Part shown: piece by piece, positions 14,263 to 22,091 of the stretch
How the letters are laid out: each line of letters begins with the position of its first letter
Numbering within the stretch: position 1 is the stretch's first letter
Assembly: GCA_946616285.1 (NCBI GenBank)
Contig: CAMOIT010000001.1
Span: forward strand, 1 to 32,529
Length of the DNA: 32,529 nt
Direction of reading: 5' to 3'
Origin: an uncultured Bacteroidales bacterium
GTDB lineage: Bacteria; Bacteroidota; Bacteroidia; Bacteroidales; UBA932
The notes under the pieces: generated by a model
Told to the model about the DNA's origin: nothing
What the model saw: only the letters and a program-made list of their open reading frames with translations
The model's database searches: none
Translations under genes and position numbers: made by a program

Positions 14263-17154
14263 ATGAAACGATTCTTCTTGTTTGCCCTGGCCATGGCGGC
14301 CGTGATGGGGTGCGAAAAAGGACCGGCGCTGCTGGACCCTGCAAAGTTCGATGGCGAAGTTGACGGAAAAAAGGTGGCTCTGTACACCATCCAAAACGGG
14401 GATGTGAGCGTGCAGGTGACCAATTTTGGCGCCCGCGTGGTCTCGACATTTACCAAGGACAGGGACGGAAAATGGGCTAATATCGTGGTGGGCCACGACA
14501 ATCTGGCCGATTATGTGACGCCTCCCGGAGAGCGCTTCCTTGGCGCTACGGTGGGTCCTGTGGCAAACCGCATCGGCGCGGCTCAGTTCACCGTGGACGG
14601 GGAAACGTACAATACCCCTGTCAACGACAACGGGAAGAATACGCTGCATGGCGGATTCATAGGCATCGACAACCTGGTATGGGATGTGAAAGCCGTGACG
14701 GACAGCTCCTTAACACTGGGTTTGCTGCATCCGGACGGCCTGGAGGGCTATCCCGGCAACCTGGACATCACCCTCACCTATAGCGTCAGCGCGGCTTCTG
14801 AGTTCGGCGTGTACGTTGAGGCTGTGACAGACAAGGCCACTCCGGTGAACATCACGCACCATCCTTTCTTCCGCTTGGGAGAGGGAAGCGTGGAGGATTA
14901 CCGGATGTGGATCAAGGCTTCGGCCTATCTGCCCATCGACCCTCTGAGCATTCCCACCGGGGAAATTGCGCCTGTGGAGGGTACGCCCTTTGATTTCCGC
15001 ACGCCCCACGCTATAGGCCAGTTCATCGGCCAGGATAATGAGCAGCTGCGCAACGCCAGAGGGTACGACCACAACTGGTGCCTGGATAAAGAAACCGACG
15101 GCGTGGAGCTGGTGTGCAGCGTTGTGGACAACGAAACGGGCCGTTTCGTGGAGGTCCTGACCGACCAGCCAGGCCTGCAGTTCTACAGCGGCAACTTCTT
15201 TACCGGGGACGAATATCGCGGCTCCCTGGCCCTGGAAGCCCAGCGCTGGCCGGATGCCGTGAACCATGAGAATTTCGGCCAGGTACTTCTGCAGCCCGGC
15301 GAAAAATATACTTCCACTACCCTTTACCGCTTGGGCGTGAAACCCGTCTGGGAGCCCGCGGGGGAGCGTATCCGCACCACCTGGGCCGATGAAGTGTCCC
15401 CGCAGAATGCCCGTCCGGAATATCCCCGTCCGCAGCTTGTGCGCAAGGATTGGAAGAACCTGAACGGCCTGTGGGACTATGCTATCGTCCCGGCCGACGC
15501 CCCCAAGCCTTCCTACCGCGACGGTCAGATCCTGGTGCCCTTCTGCGCTGAATCGGCCCTTTCAGGCGTAGGCCTGAGGGTGGGAGAAAAGAACGCCCTC
15601 TGGTACAGGACTTCCTTCGACGTGCCCAAGGCATGGAAGGGCCGTGTGCTGCTGCACTTTGACGCTGTGGACTGGAAGACGCAGGCCTGGCTCAACGGCA
15701 AGGAATTGGGCATCCATACCGGCGGCTATACTGCTTTTTCCTTCGACATAACTGACTTCCTGGCCGAAGGCTCACAAGAGCTGGTAGTGAAGGTGCTTGA
15801 CGGCACCGACAACGGCGAGCAGCCCCGCGGGAAGCAGGTTTCCAACCCCCACAGTATCTGGTACACGCCTGTCACCGGCATCTGGCAGACGGTCTGGCTG
15901 GAGCCCGTTGCCGCGGCCTACGTAAAGGACTACAACGTGGTGGCCGATATCGACGCCGGCACTATTACCGTCCTGGCTGATGTTGAAGGCCCCGCCGACG
16001 AAGTTTCCATAGTCCTGAAGGAAGGTGGGGAGGGCTATTCCACGCTTGACGGAAAGGCCGGGGAGAAGATTGCCGAAGTAAGCGTAAAGCCCGGCGAGGC
16101 AGCTGTGCTGGAGGTCCCCGGCGCCGAGCTCTGGTCTCCAGAGCATCCTTACCTCTATGCGCTTGAAATCCAGACGCTTGCCGACGGAAAAGTGCAGGAC
16201 AAGGTATCGGCCTACACAGCCCTTCGTAAAAGCTCCGAAGTGAAGGACGCAGCCGGTTACCGCAGGCTGGGCCTTAACGGCAAGCCGTACTTCCAGTTCG
16301 GCCCGCTGGACCAGGGCTGGTGGCCCGACGGCCTTTACACTGCCCCCACCGACGAAGCTATGGTCTATGACATCGTGAAGACGAAGGACTGGGGCTGGAA
16401 CATGATACGCAAGCACATCAAGGTGGAACCCGCCCGCTGGTACTGGTACTGCGACCGCATGGGCGTTGCCGTGTGGCAGGACATGCCGTCCCTCGCCGGC
16501 AACATAACGGCGGAAAAAGGCGATCCCAATCCTCAGTGGGGACAGTGGGGCTACGACACCGGCTGGGACTATCCGCTCACGGAAACCGCAAAGGCCACAT
16601 ATTATAAGGAATGGGGCGAAATAATGGCACAGCTCAAGAAGTACCCGTGCATCCTGGTGTGGGTGCCCTTCAACGAAGGCTGGAGCCAGTTCGACACCGA
16701 AAAGGCCGTTGCATTTACATACGAACAGGATTCAACCCGCCTGGTGAATTCCGCATCCGGCGGCAATTCCCGCCTCTGCGGCGATATTCTTGATGGCCAC
16801 AACTACCCCAGGCCCACCATGAAATTCCGTTCCGAGGGCCGCCAAATCGACGTCCTTGGCGAGTACGGCGGCATTGGCTGCGCCATTCCGGACCACCTGT
16901 GGCAGGCCGACAGGAACTGGGGCTACAAAGGCCTATGTGCCAATGGAGAGGAAGTCCTTGCGAAGTACGAAAAATACGCCGACATGTTCATCCCTACCAT
17001 ACTTGATGGTGTATCGGCCGGCGTTTATACCCAGACCACCGACGTGGAGATTGAAGTGAACGGCATCATGACCTACGACCGCAAGGTGATCAAGGTGGAC
17101 GAAGAGAAATTCCGCGCCATTAACCAGCGTGTGCTTTCCACGCTTAAGGATTAA
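14263..17154 (+). CDS. Lipoprotein fusing aldose 1-epimerase (mutarotase) and GH2 beta-galactosidase-like glycoside hydrolase
   Basis: The start at ATG 14263 gives a lipoprotein signal, MKRFFLFALAMAAVMGC (lipobox VMGC); the track's 14218 adds 15 unlikely residues. The mature protein is about 945 residues. Residues 25-370 are a GalM-type mutarotase: LHGG with His129, NITHHPFF with His199/His200, DHNW, and the base Glu325 (LEAQRWPDAVN). Residues from about 390 are GH2: LNGLWDYAI, the sugar-binding jelly roll, an Ig-like domain, then a TIM barrel (WNMIRKHIKVEPARWYW) with acid/base Glu805 (NEGW) and nucleophile Glu867 (GEYGG). All catalytic residues are intact. A retaining beta-galactosidase releases the beta-anomer, which the mutarotase could convert to alpha at once. 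The true substrate is unproven, since GH2 also includes mannosidases, glucuronidases and arabinosidases. Single gene with its own promoter. Confidence 0.9.
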   Translation: MKRFFLFALAMAAVMGCEKGPALLDPAKFDGEVDGKKVALYTIQNGDVSVQVTNFGARVVSTFTKDRDGKWANIVVGHDNLADYVTPPGERFLGATVGPVANRIGAAQFTVDGETYNTPVNDNGKNTLHGGFIGIDNLVWDVKAVTDSSLTLGLLHPDGLEGYPGNLDITLTYSVSAASEFGVYVEAVTDKATPVNITHHPFFRLGEGSVEDYRMWIKASAYLPIDPLSIPTGEIAPVEGTPFDFRTPHAIGQFIGQDNEQLRNARGYDHNWCLDKETDGVELVCSVVDNETGRFVEVLTDQPGLQFYSGNFFTGDEYRGSLALEAQRWPDAVNHENFGQVLLQPGEKYTSTTLYRLGVKPVWEPAGERIRTTWADEVSPQNARPEYPRPQLVRKDWKNLNGLWDYAIVPADAPKPSYRDGQILVPFCAESALSGVGLRVGEKNALWYRTSFDVPKAWKGRVLLHFDAVDWKTQAWLNGKELGIHTGGYTAFSFDITDFLAEGSQELVVKVLDGTDNGEQPRGKQVSNPHSIWYTPVTGIWQTVWLEPVAAAYVKDYNVVADIDAGTITVLADVEGPADEVSIVLKEGGEGYSTLDGKAGEKIAEVSVKPGEAAVLEVPGAELWSPEHPYLYALEIQTLADGKVQDKVSAYTALRKSSEVKDAAGYRRLGLNGKPYFQFGPLDQGWWPDGLYTAPTDEAMVYDIVKTKDWGWNMIRKHIKVEPARWYWYCDRMGVAVWQDMPSLAGNITAEKGDPNPQWGQWGYDTGWDYPLTETAKATYYKEWGEIMAQLKKYPCILVWVPFNEGWSQFDTEKAVAFTYEQDSTRLVNSASGGNSRLCGDILDGHNYPRPTMKFRSEGRQIDVLGEYGGIGCAIPDHLWQADRNWGYKGLCANGEEVLAKYEKYADMFIPTILDGVSAGVYTQTTDVEIEVNGIMTYDRKVIKVDEEKFRAINQRVLSTLKD

Positions 17155-17162
17155 GCTTTTTT
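17142..17162 (+). terminator. Weak intrinsic terminator overlapping the GH2 stop codon
   Basis: GCTTAA (17142-17147), loop GGA, TTAAGC (17151-17156), then a run of six T. The stem is only 6 bp and A+T-rich, but stem, loop and T-tract are correctly arranged. The stop codon TAA (17152-17154) lies inside the right arm. Confidence 0.45.
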
Positions 17163-17237
17163 ATTCGTCGACTCGTATTCCCGCAGGGCCTGTATGGCCT
17201 TGGGCAAAACCACGAAGCGGGCCAAGGAATCCTGTAA

Positions 17238-17436
17238 ATCGGCCTCTCAACGCAGGCCGAAGAGAAAATTCGCAGGGAAAACATAAAAGGAAAAGGCAAA
17301 CAATGCTCACTATGAAGTGGATAAAAAGGTACGGAAAGCCATTGCCGATATAGGAGGCACCATGCCTGAAGACCTGCCATCGGCAGAGAGCATTAAGCAG
17401 GTGGAAGCAAAACAAAAGAATCTTTTGAAAGAGTAG
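17238..17436 (+). pseudogene. Remnant of a DinD-like (DNA-damage-inducible protein D) C-terminus, frameshifted
   Basis: One frame reads STQAEEKIRRENIKGKG up to about 17295. A second frame then reads ANNAHYEVDKKVRKAIADI and GGTMPEDLPSAESIKQVEA, ending at TAG 17434-17436. Joined, the two match the tail I recall for the DinD/BRO-like family (TQAEEKLRREN...HYEVGKKVR...GGTMPEDLP). A 2-nt loss near 17294-17297 explains the shift, and a stop at 17235-17237 interrupts the frame upstream. Only about 65 codons remain and the whole N-terminal part is missing. It fills most of the gap between the GH2 gene and the converging GH3 gene. The family name is from memory, so moderate confidence. Confidence 0.6.
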
Positions 17437-17443
17437 ATTACCG

Positions 17444-19699
17444 TTATCTACGGGCGTCGATGATGCGTCCGTTCCAGTTTAAGCCGAAGGCGAAGTCATA
17501 TACTGAGCCTTCGGCATCTGTATAGCAGCGCATGTCTCCAGGAGTGTCCTCGAACTGCTCCTCAACAGTGCGCATATCGGCCGGAAGCTGGCACGGGAGC
17601 TTGCCTACAGGAGCGAACTTGCCGCTGATTACGTCAAGCAGGGCGTTGTTGCATACGCCGAAGCCCAGCAGGATAGCATCGGCATAGGGCTCGACCTCGG
17701 CGGGAACAAAGGGACGGTCTACATGGATGACCAGGACAACGGGTTTGTCCCCCATCAGGGCCTTAGTATCCCGGACCATGTACATATCAGGCTCGTTGGA
17801 AGAGTATTCTGTCCGGCCTTTATAGCTGCGGTTGGCAGATGCCTCGGAAGGATCCCCGCCGGCAAGGCTGACCTCGCGGGCATATTCGGCCGTGTAGGGG
17901 CCCCACTGCAGGGAAATGGGATTGTAATGTCCTTCCTTTTCTCCATCGCCAGGCTGGATATAACCCCAGTGACCGTAGGGAGTCTTGATGGAAACAAGGG
18001 CGAAGTCGGCTTCTTCCGGGGATTCGGCAATGTCAAAATACCTCGACAGAAGTTCATGGGAGAAAGGATATTCGTCATACTCTTCCGTGGGCTTCATCCA
18101 ATGTGTAAGGCCGGCAGGGACGTGACGAAGCGGCTCCCAGACCTTGGGACGAGATGCCCGGTCGGTGCCGGGCATGACAGGTAGCACATGCCCATGGTTT
18201 TTCAGCATGACTATGCTCTTGAGCTGGGCATCATAACCGGCGGCGACGAATTCCTTGCAGCCCACGATCTCATCGGCCTTTACGGGGTCCACGTAAGGGT
18301 TTTCAAAGAGGCCCACGCGGAAAATGTTCAGGAGCAGGCGGCGGGCGCTGAGCTCAAAGCGTTCACGGGCGCTTTCGACCCCATACTTCTCTTCCCAAAG
18401 CTTGTAAGCCTCCAGGCTTGGGCCATTGTCATAGACACCACCCAACTGGTCGCAGCCGGCCTCGAAGGCCTTCAGACGGCGCTCGGCGAGGCTGGCAGTT
18501 TCCATCCCCCAGGGGGTGCCCTTGTGCTGCCAGGCAACGGTATAGTCCTTTACAATGCCCCAGTCCGTGCAAACCACGCCTTCAAATCCATATTTGTCAC
18601 GAAGAAGGTCCTGAATAATGTACTTGCTGAATCCGTTACCAACATTCTCTCCGCTCGGATCCTGATTGTAAGAAATTGTATAATAAGGCATAACGGCCGA
18701 CGCCGAGGAGGTTTTGCCCTTCAGCTTGAAGGCCCCTTCGGTGAAAGGAATAAGCCCCAGCGCAAAGTTTCCACCTGGGTATACGGCATATTTGCCAAGG
18801 GAGAAATGGGCATCGCGGCCGCCTTCGCCACTTCCTCCGCCCGGCCAGTGCTTGACCATACAGTTGACACTCTGGTTACCCCAGCCGTCTTTACTTCCAG
18901 GTGTGGTCTGGAAGGCGTCGCAATATTCGCGGGCAATGGCGGCATTAAGCTCCGGATCCTCGCTGAAAGTGCCGTAGAAGCGGCGCCAGCGCGGATCGGT
19001 GGCAATGTCGATTTGGGGCGAAAGTGCCGTTGCGATGCCAAGCGCACGGTATTCGGCCGATACAACCTCACCGTGACGACGTATGACATCCATGTCAAAA
19101 GTGGCGCCCATACCCAGCTCACGCGGCCAGCGGGAAATACTGCTGCTGCCGTCCGGGTCGAACTCCCCGTCAGGCTCGTGATTGTAGGTGCTGGTATTGG
19201 TTTTCCCGTTAGTGTAATTGCGAGGGTCGGTTGAATTGTTGGCCGGGATGCCAAGGGGCATTGATTCGCACAGCGCCTGTACTTTATTGGCCCATGCTGC
19301 GCCGGCTCCGGGAGAAGAGATTCCGGCCACCAGAACATGGCGTACGTTGTCTTCAGAGAGGAATTTAATCTGTTTCTCACTGAGCTCCGGCTTATCAATC
19401 GTAACCGACGAAGAATAAATCATCAGTCCGCAAATCTGCTCCACGCTCATCTGTGAGGCAAGGTCCGCCGCCCGTTTTTCGGCCGGAAGCCGCCAGTCCT
19501 CATAAGGGTCCAGCGCACCGTTGCGGTTAAGGTCCTTGAACAGCAGATCCTTCTCCATTATTGTTGGAGCGCTGCTGTATCCCAGTACAGGGCCCTTGGT
19601 CTGGATTGCGAGCGTGTAGCCGTCGTGCGGCTCAAAATTAATCCTATTAGGCGTGCAAGAGACTGTCGCCGCAAAGCAAAAGATAAACAGTTTTTTCAT
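17444..19699 (-). CDS. Glycoside hydrolase family 3 lipoprotein (first paralog, GH3a)
   Basis: Retaining exo-acting beta-glycosidase, probably beta-glucosidase- or beta-xylosidase-like, anchored in the envelope. The start at ATG 19699 overlaps the upstream stop as ATGA and yields MKKLFIFCFAATVSC with a lipobox cysteine; the track start at 19714 adds five residues. The 751-residue protein has GH3 blocks ALSPQIDIATDPRWRR, VKHWPGGGSGEGGRDAHF and the nucleophile Asp379 in VCTDWG, followed by the (alpha/beta)6 sandwich domain, with no clear fibronectin-III tail. Around residues 507-519 it contains VMPGTDRASRPKV, encoded by a near-perfect palindrome shared with the other GH3 gene. It is paralogous to the gene at 27419 and is last in the hipB-led operon. 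Confidence 0.92.
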   Translation of the reverse strand: MKKLFIFCFAATVSCTPNRINFEPHDGYTLAIQTKGPVLGYSSAPTIMEKDLLFKDLNRNGALDPYEDWRLPAEKRAADLASQMSVEQICGLMIYSSSVTIDKPELSEKQIKFLSEDNVRHVLVAGISSPGAGAAWANKVQALCESMPLGIPANNSTDPRNYTNGKTNTSTYNHEPDGEFDPDGSSSISRWPRELGMGATFDMDVIRRHGEVVSAEYRALGIATALSPQIDIATDPRWRRFYGTFSEDPELNAAIAREYCDAFQTTPGSKDGWGNQSVNCMVKHWPGGGSGEGGRDAHFSLGKYAVYPGGNFALGLIPFTEGAFKLKGKTSSASAVMPYYTISYNQDPSGENVGNGFSKYIIQDLLRDKYGFEGVVCTDWGIVKDYTVAWQHKGTPWGMETASLAERRLKAFEAGCDQLGGVYDNGPSLEAYKLWEEKYGVESARERFELSARRLLLNIFRVGLFENPYVDPVKADEIVGCKEFVAAGYDAQLKSIVMLKNHGHVLPVMPGTDRASRPKVWEPLRHVPAGLTHWMKPTEEYDEYPFSHELLSRYFDIAESPEEADFALVSIKTPYGHWGYIQPGDGEKEGHYNPISLQWGPYTAEYAREVSLAGGDPSEASANRSYKGRTEYSSNEPDMYMVRDTKALMGDKPVVLVIHVDRPFVPAEVEPYADAILLGFGVCNNALLDVISGKFAPVGKLPCQLPADMRTVEEQFEDTPGDMRCYTDAEGSVYDFAFGLNWNGRIIDARR
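18146..18182. repeat. REP-like palindrome inside the GH3a coding sequence
   Basis: ATGCCCGG (18154-18161) and CCGGGCAT (18168-18175) form a perfect 8-bp inverted repeat around a 6-nt loop, inside a unit of about 37 bases that recurs at 28032-28068 in the other GH3 gene with only a few differences. It is translated in frame as part of VMPGTDRASRPKV. Confidence 0.65.
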
Positions 19700-20622
19700 C
19701 GTATTGTATTCCATACAAGTTTCCGTGCTTCGTCCGCATCATCTTCGGTCCCGGGAGGACAGAAGATGATGTCTTCAGGTTTTATGTCCAAGAGAGTATA
19801 GGCGTAACAAAGGGAGGCGATGTACTTGGGCATACCCTCCGCCAGGTGAGTGTTGTCCTGACTCCGTTGGAGAAGATAGCCGTATTGTGAAAGGGATTCA
19901 TCGGCACGACAGGCCTCGATGGCCTTTCCCACGTTAATGCAGGCGTCCATTCCCAGTTCCCGGCATGCCTTTGGGGCGGCCTTCTGAATCAGCCTATACT
20001 GCTTACGGTAAAGCTTGTCCCATCCGGCCTGGTCCTTCGGCGTGCGACCGCCGTTATAGGCATCCACGGCCGCCTGCCGATAGTCGGTATTGCCTTTGGG
20101 ATATGCAAACGGAACCATGAGCGCGGTCTTCATGCTATAGCCGCACATTGCCTTCACTTCGGCCATCAGCTCCTTTATGCCGCAGGATTCCCAAATGCCG
20201 CCGAAGGTGGCTTCCGGCTGAAATACAATCCAGTCCCAGGGCTCGTCCTTTACGATGCTTTCCAATGTGACTCCTATGCCGGCCAGGCCGTTTTCATAGC
20301 CCTCTGATGGCGTTTTTCTGGGATCTTCTGTTGCGGTATACTTCCAATACTGATAGGTAGAATGCACCTTCTGCTCCTGTCCGTTGTGAATATATACGTA
20401 GTTGGTATCGCTGATTCCATGCCACTGATCTACCAGCGTGCTGCCGCCCAGATAGCCGTGGCCTACAATCACCGGCTTTCCTGCGCTGGAAGCTATTGCA
20501 CTTAGGTAGCGCATACTGTCACGGGTCCAGCTGTTTCCTACGCCCAGGATACGCAGGGTGTCAGACTGCTGCGCCGATGCGATGCAGGAAATCAGCAGAA
20601 CCATTATTGTCAGCCGTTTCAT
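19696..20622 (-). CDS. Secreted DUF4886 family protein (SGNH-hydrolase-like)
   Basis: The 308-residue protein starts with a signal peptide, MKRLTIMVLLISCIASAQ. LGVGNSWTRDSMRYLSAIA is the DUF4886 equivalent of an SGNH block I with a possible nucleophilic Ser. HGYLGGSTL, WDWIVFQPEATFGG and a C-terminal QDNTHLAEGMPKY (candidate Asp/His pair) follow. Members of this family sit in glycan-utilisation clusters and are suspected carbohydrate esterases, but activity is inferred here. Start and stop each overlap a neighbour by 4 nt (ATGA), linking the GH35-like gene and GH3a. Its signal peptide is almost identical to that of the SGNH protein at 29550. Confidence 0.85.
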   Translation of the reverse strand: MKRLTIMVLLISCIASAQQSDTLRILGVGNSWTRDSMRYLSAIASSAGKPVIVGHGYLGGSTLVDQWHGISDTNYVYIHNGQEQKVHSTYQYWKYTATEDPRKTPSEGYENGLAGIGVTLESIVKDEPWDWIVFQPEATFGGIWESCGIKELMAEVKAMCGYSMKTALMVPFAYPKGNTDYRQAAVDAYNGGRTPKDQAGWDKLYRKQYRLIQKAAPKACRELGMDACINVGKAIEACRADESLSQYGYLLQRSQDNTHLAEGMPKYIASLCYAYTLLDIKPEDIIFCPPGTEDDADEARKLVWNTIR

Positions 20623-22091
20623 TCTGAGTAAAGTTTGATGCGGTATATTCCAGAGACTTTGAAGCGTTCGTGGGCGGCTTTTTTGAATCGGCGCTGGTAA
20701 GAAAGGCCGTACATTGGGGCGGGTATGATTGTTCCGTCCGGCGCGGTGAAGTCATCCTGGTAAAGACGTCCGCGCAGGTAGAGCATATTGTGATGGCCGG
20801 TTTCATCACCGTTCAGCACCTGCCATACCTTTCCGTCGCGGAGTTCCTCGCATGATGCAAGATGTCCGCTGAAGCTGATCCAGGCGCCCACGCCGGCGAT
20901 GATATATTCGTCGGGCGCCGTTTGGACGATGATTCCATGGGCGTTCTTCTCTCCATCAATGCAGTGAACGTAAAAAGTGTAATTACCCAGGGGAAGTGAT
21001 AATTCAGCATCTTCCGGATCTACTTTGGGCTCCCTGTAGAAAGCGCGCATTGGATGGTCTTCGCAAAGAAGAGGCATCATCTCGGAAATGACACGGCACT
21101 CCTGAACATAATATGGATTATCGTAATTCTCCTCATAGCCGAAGGAGAAAATCCCTTTGGCGCCGGCTTCGCCCAGGGCGTACCAAAGCCTGCCGGCATC
21201 GCATTTGGTTTCAGGAATAAAGAGCGGCTGACCTTCAGCATACGCACCGCAGATGCGGCCAAAACCGGGATTGTAGATGTCAGGCGACACCCAGTCGAGA
21301 TGTGGTGCGTGCTCTTTCCAGACGTCCAGGACGCATTCCCGAGGGCCGCCGTTGGGGTATTTCCCATAGGGGGCATCGGCCGCCTTGAGCCATGCGTTGG
21401 AGAACATAGGAATATCGTAGACTTCCTTACCGGCTACGGCAACTTGGTCGATATACTTTGCAAAAGCCTGAGCCATAAAGCGCTGCGGAGCAAGCGGGTC
21501 GGTATCGGTCTCCCAGCCGCCTTCCTGCCAGGCTTTCAGCCCTTCCGGACAGCAGTCCCTTTCGATAAAGGCGCCACATTCGTTTTCAACTTGAATACAT
21601 ACCACCCTGTGATCTTTGTCCGCCTTTTTTAGATGCGCCATCAAAGCAGAAAATGCAGCTTTGTCGGCTTCCAGAGCCTCTTTGCAAAATGGTGAAATGG
21701 CCGTAGAAACAGACCCGTCAGGGGCAACCGCGTAGAAACTGTTCTGCCTTATCCATAACGGCGGGTAAGAGGATTCACCGTTTTTCCAGGTGCCGAACCA
21801 GAGAAGGCCAAGGTACAGATCCCGCTTTTCGGCTGCTTTCAGCAGGTGGTCCACCAGCGAGAAATCAAACACTCCCGGTTCGATTTCTGTCTGTGCCCAG
21901 CTTACTGGCGCAAGAACAGCGTTGTAGCTCAGCGCTACAGCTATATCCAGGGAAGAATCCATGGATTCCGGCGTCGAGGCGTTGGAATTGTGCATCTCCC
22001 CTCCGAACAGCACTTGGGGGGCTTCTTGCCGTATCGTGCAAGACGCGGCGAGAATCATAAAGAGCAGGATAACAATCGTGTATTTTTTCAT
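20619..22091 (-). CDS. GH35-like glycoside hydrolase with DUF5597-type C-terminal domain, lipoprotein
   Basis: The 490-residue product has a lipoprotein signal (MILAASC) and a clan GH-A TIM barrel. Candidate catalytic glutamates are Glu171 in QVENECG (acid/base) and Glu294 in FIPETKCD (nucleophile), at the positions expected for GH35-like enzymes. The barrel entrance ALSYNAVLAPVSWAQTEIEPG matches the typical N-terminal strand-helix of beta-galactosidase-like proteins. The C-terminal 150 residues (FYVHCIDGEKNAHGIIVQ... GLSYQRRFKK) look like the DUF5597 domain. It probably removes terminal galactose or a related sugar from a glycan. Both ends overlap neighbours by ATGA. Confidence 0.85.
   Translation of the reverse strand: MKKYTIVILLFMILAASCTIRQEAPQVLFGGEMHNSNASTPESMDSSLDIAVALSYNAVLAPVSWAQTEIEPGVFDFSLVDHLLKAAEKRDLYLGLLWFGTWKNGESSYPPLWIRQNSFYAVAPDGSVSTAISPFCKEALEADKAAFSALMAHLKKADKDHRVVCIQVENECGAFIERDCCPEGLKAWQEGGWETDTDPLAPQRFMAQAFAKYIDQVAVAGKEVYDIPMFSNAWLKAADAPYGKYPNGGPRECVLDVWKEHAPHLDWVSPDIYNPGFGRICGAYAEGQPLFIPETKCDAGRLWYALGEAGAKGIFSFGYEENYDNPYYVQECRVISEMMPLLCEDHPMRAFYREPKVDPEDAELSLPLGNYTFYVHCIDGEKNAHGIIVQTAPDEYIIAGVGAWISFSGHLASCEELRDGKVWQVLNGDETGHHNMLYLRGRLYQDDFTAPDGTIIPAPMYGLSYQRRFKKAAHERFKVSGIYRIKLYSE

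Noticed and set aside
17129-17353. 74-residue ORF after the GH2 gene
   Set aside because: A frame that crosses the GH2 end, the terminator and the DinD-like remnant; better explained as decayed sequence.
18188-19234. 348-residue plus-strand ORF opposite GH3a
   Set aside because: Lies fully opposite conserved GH3 motifs; no independent start signals or motifs.
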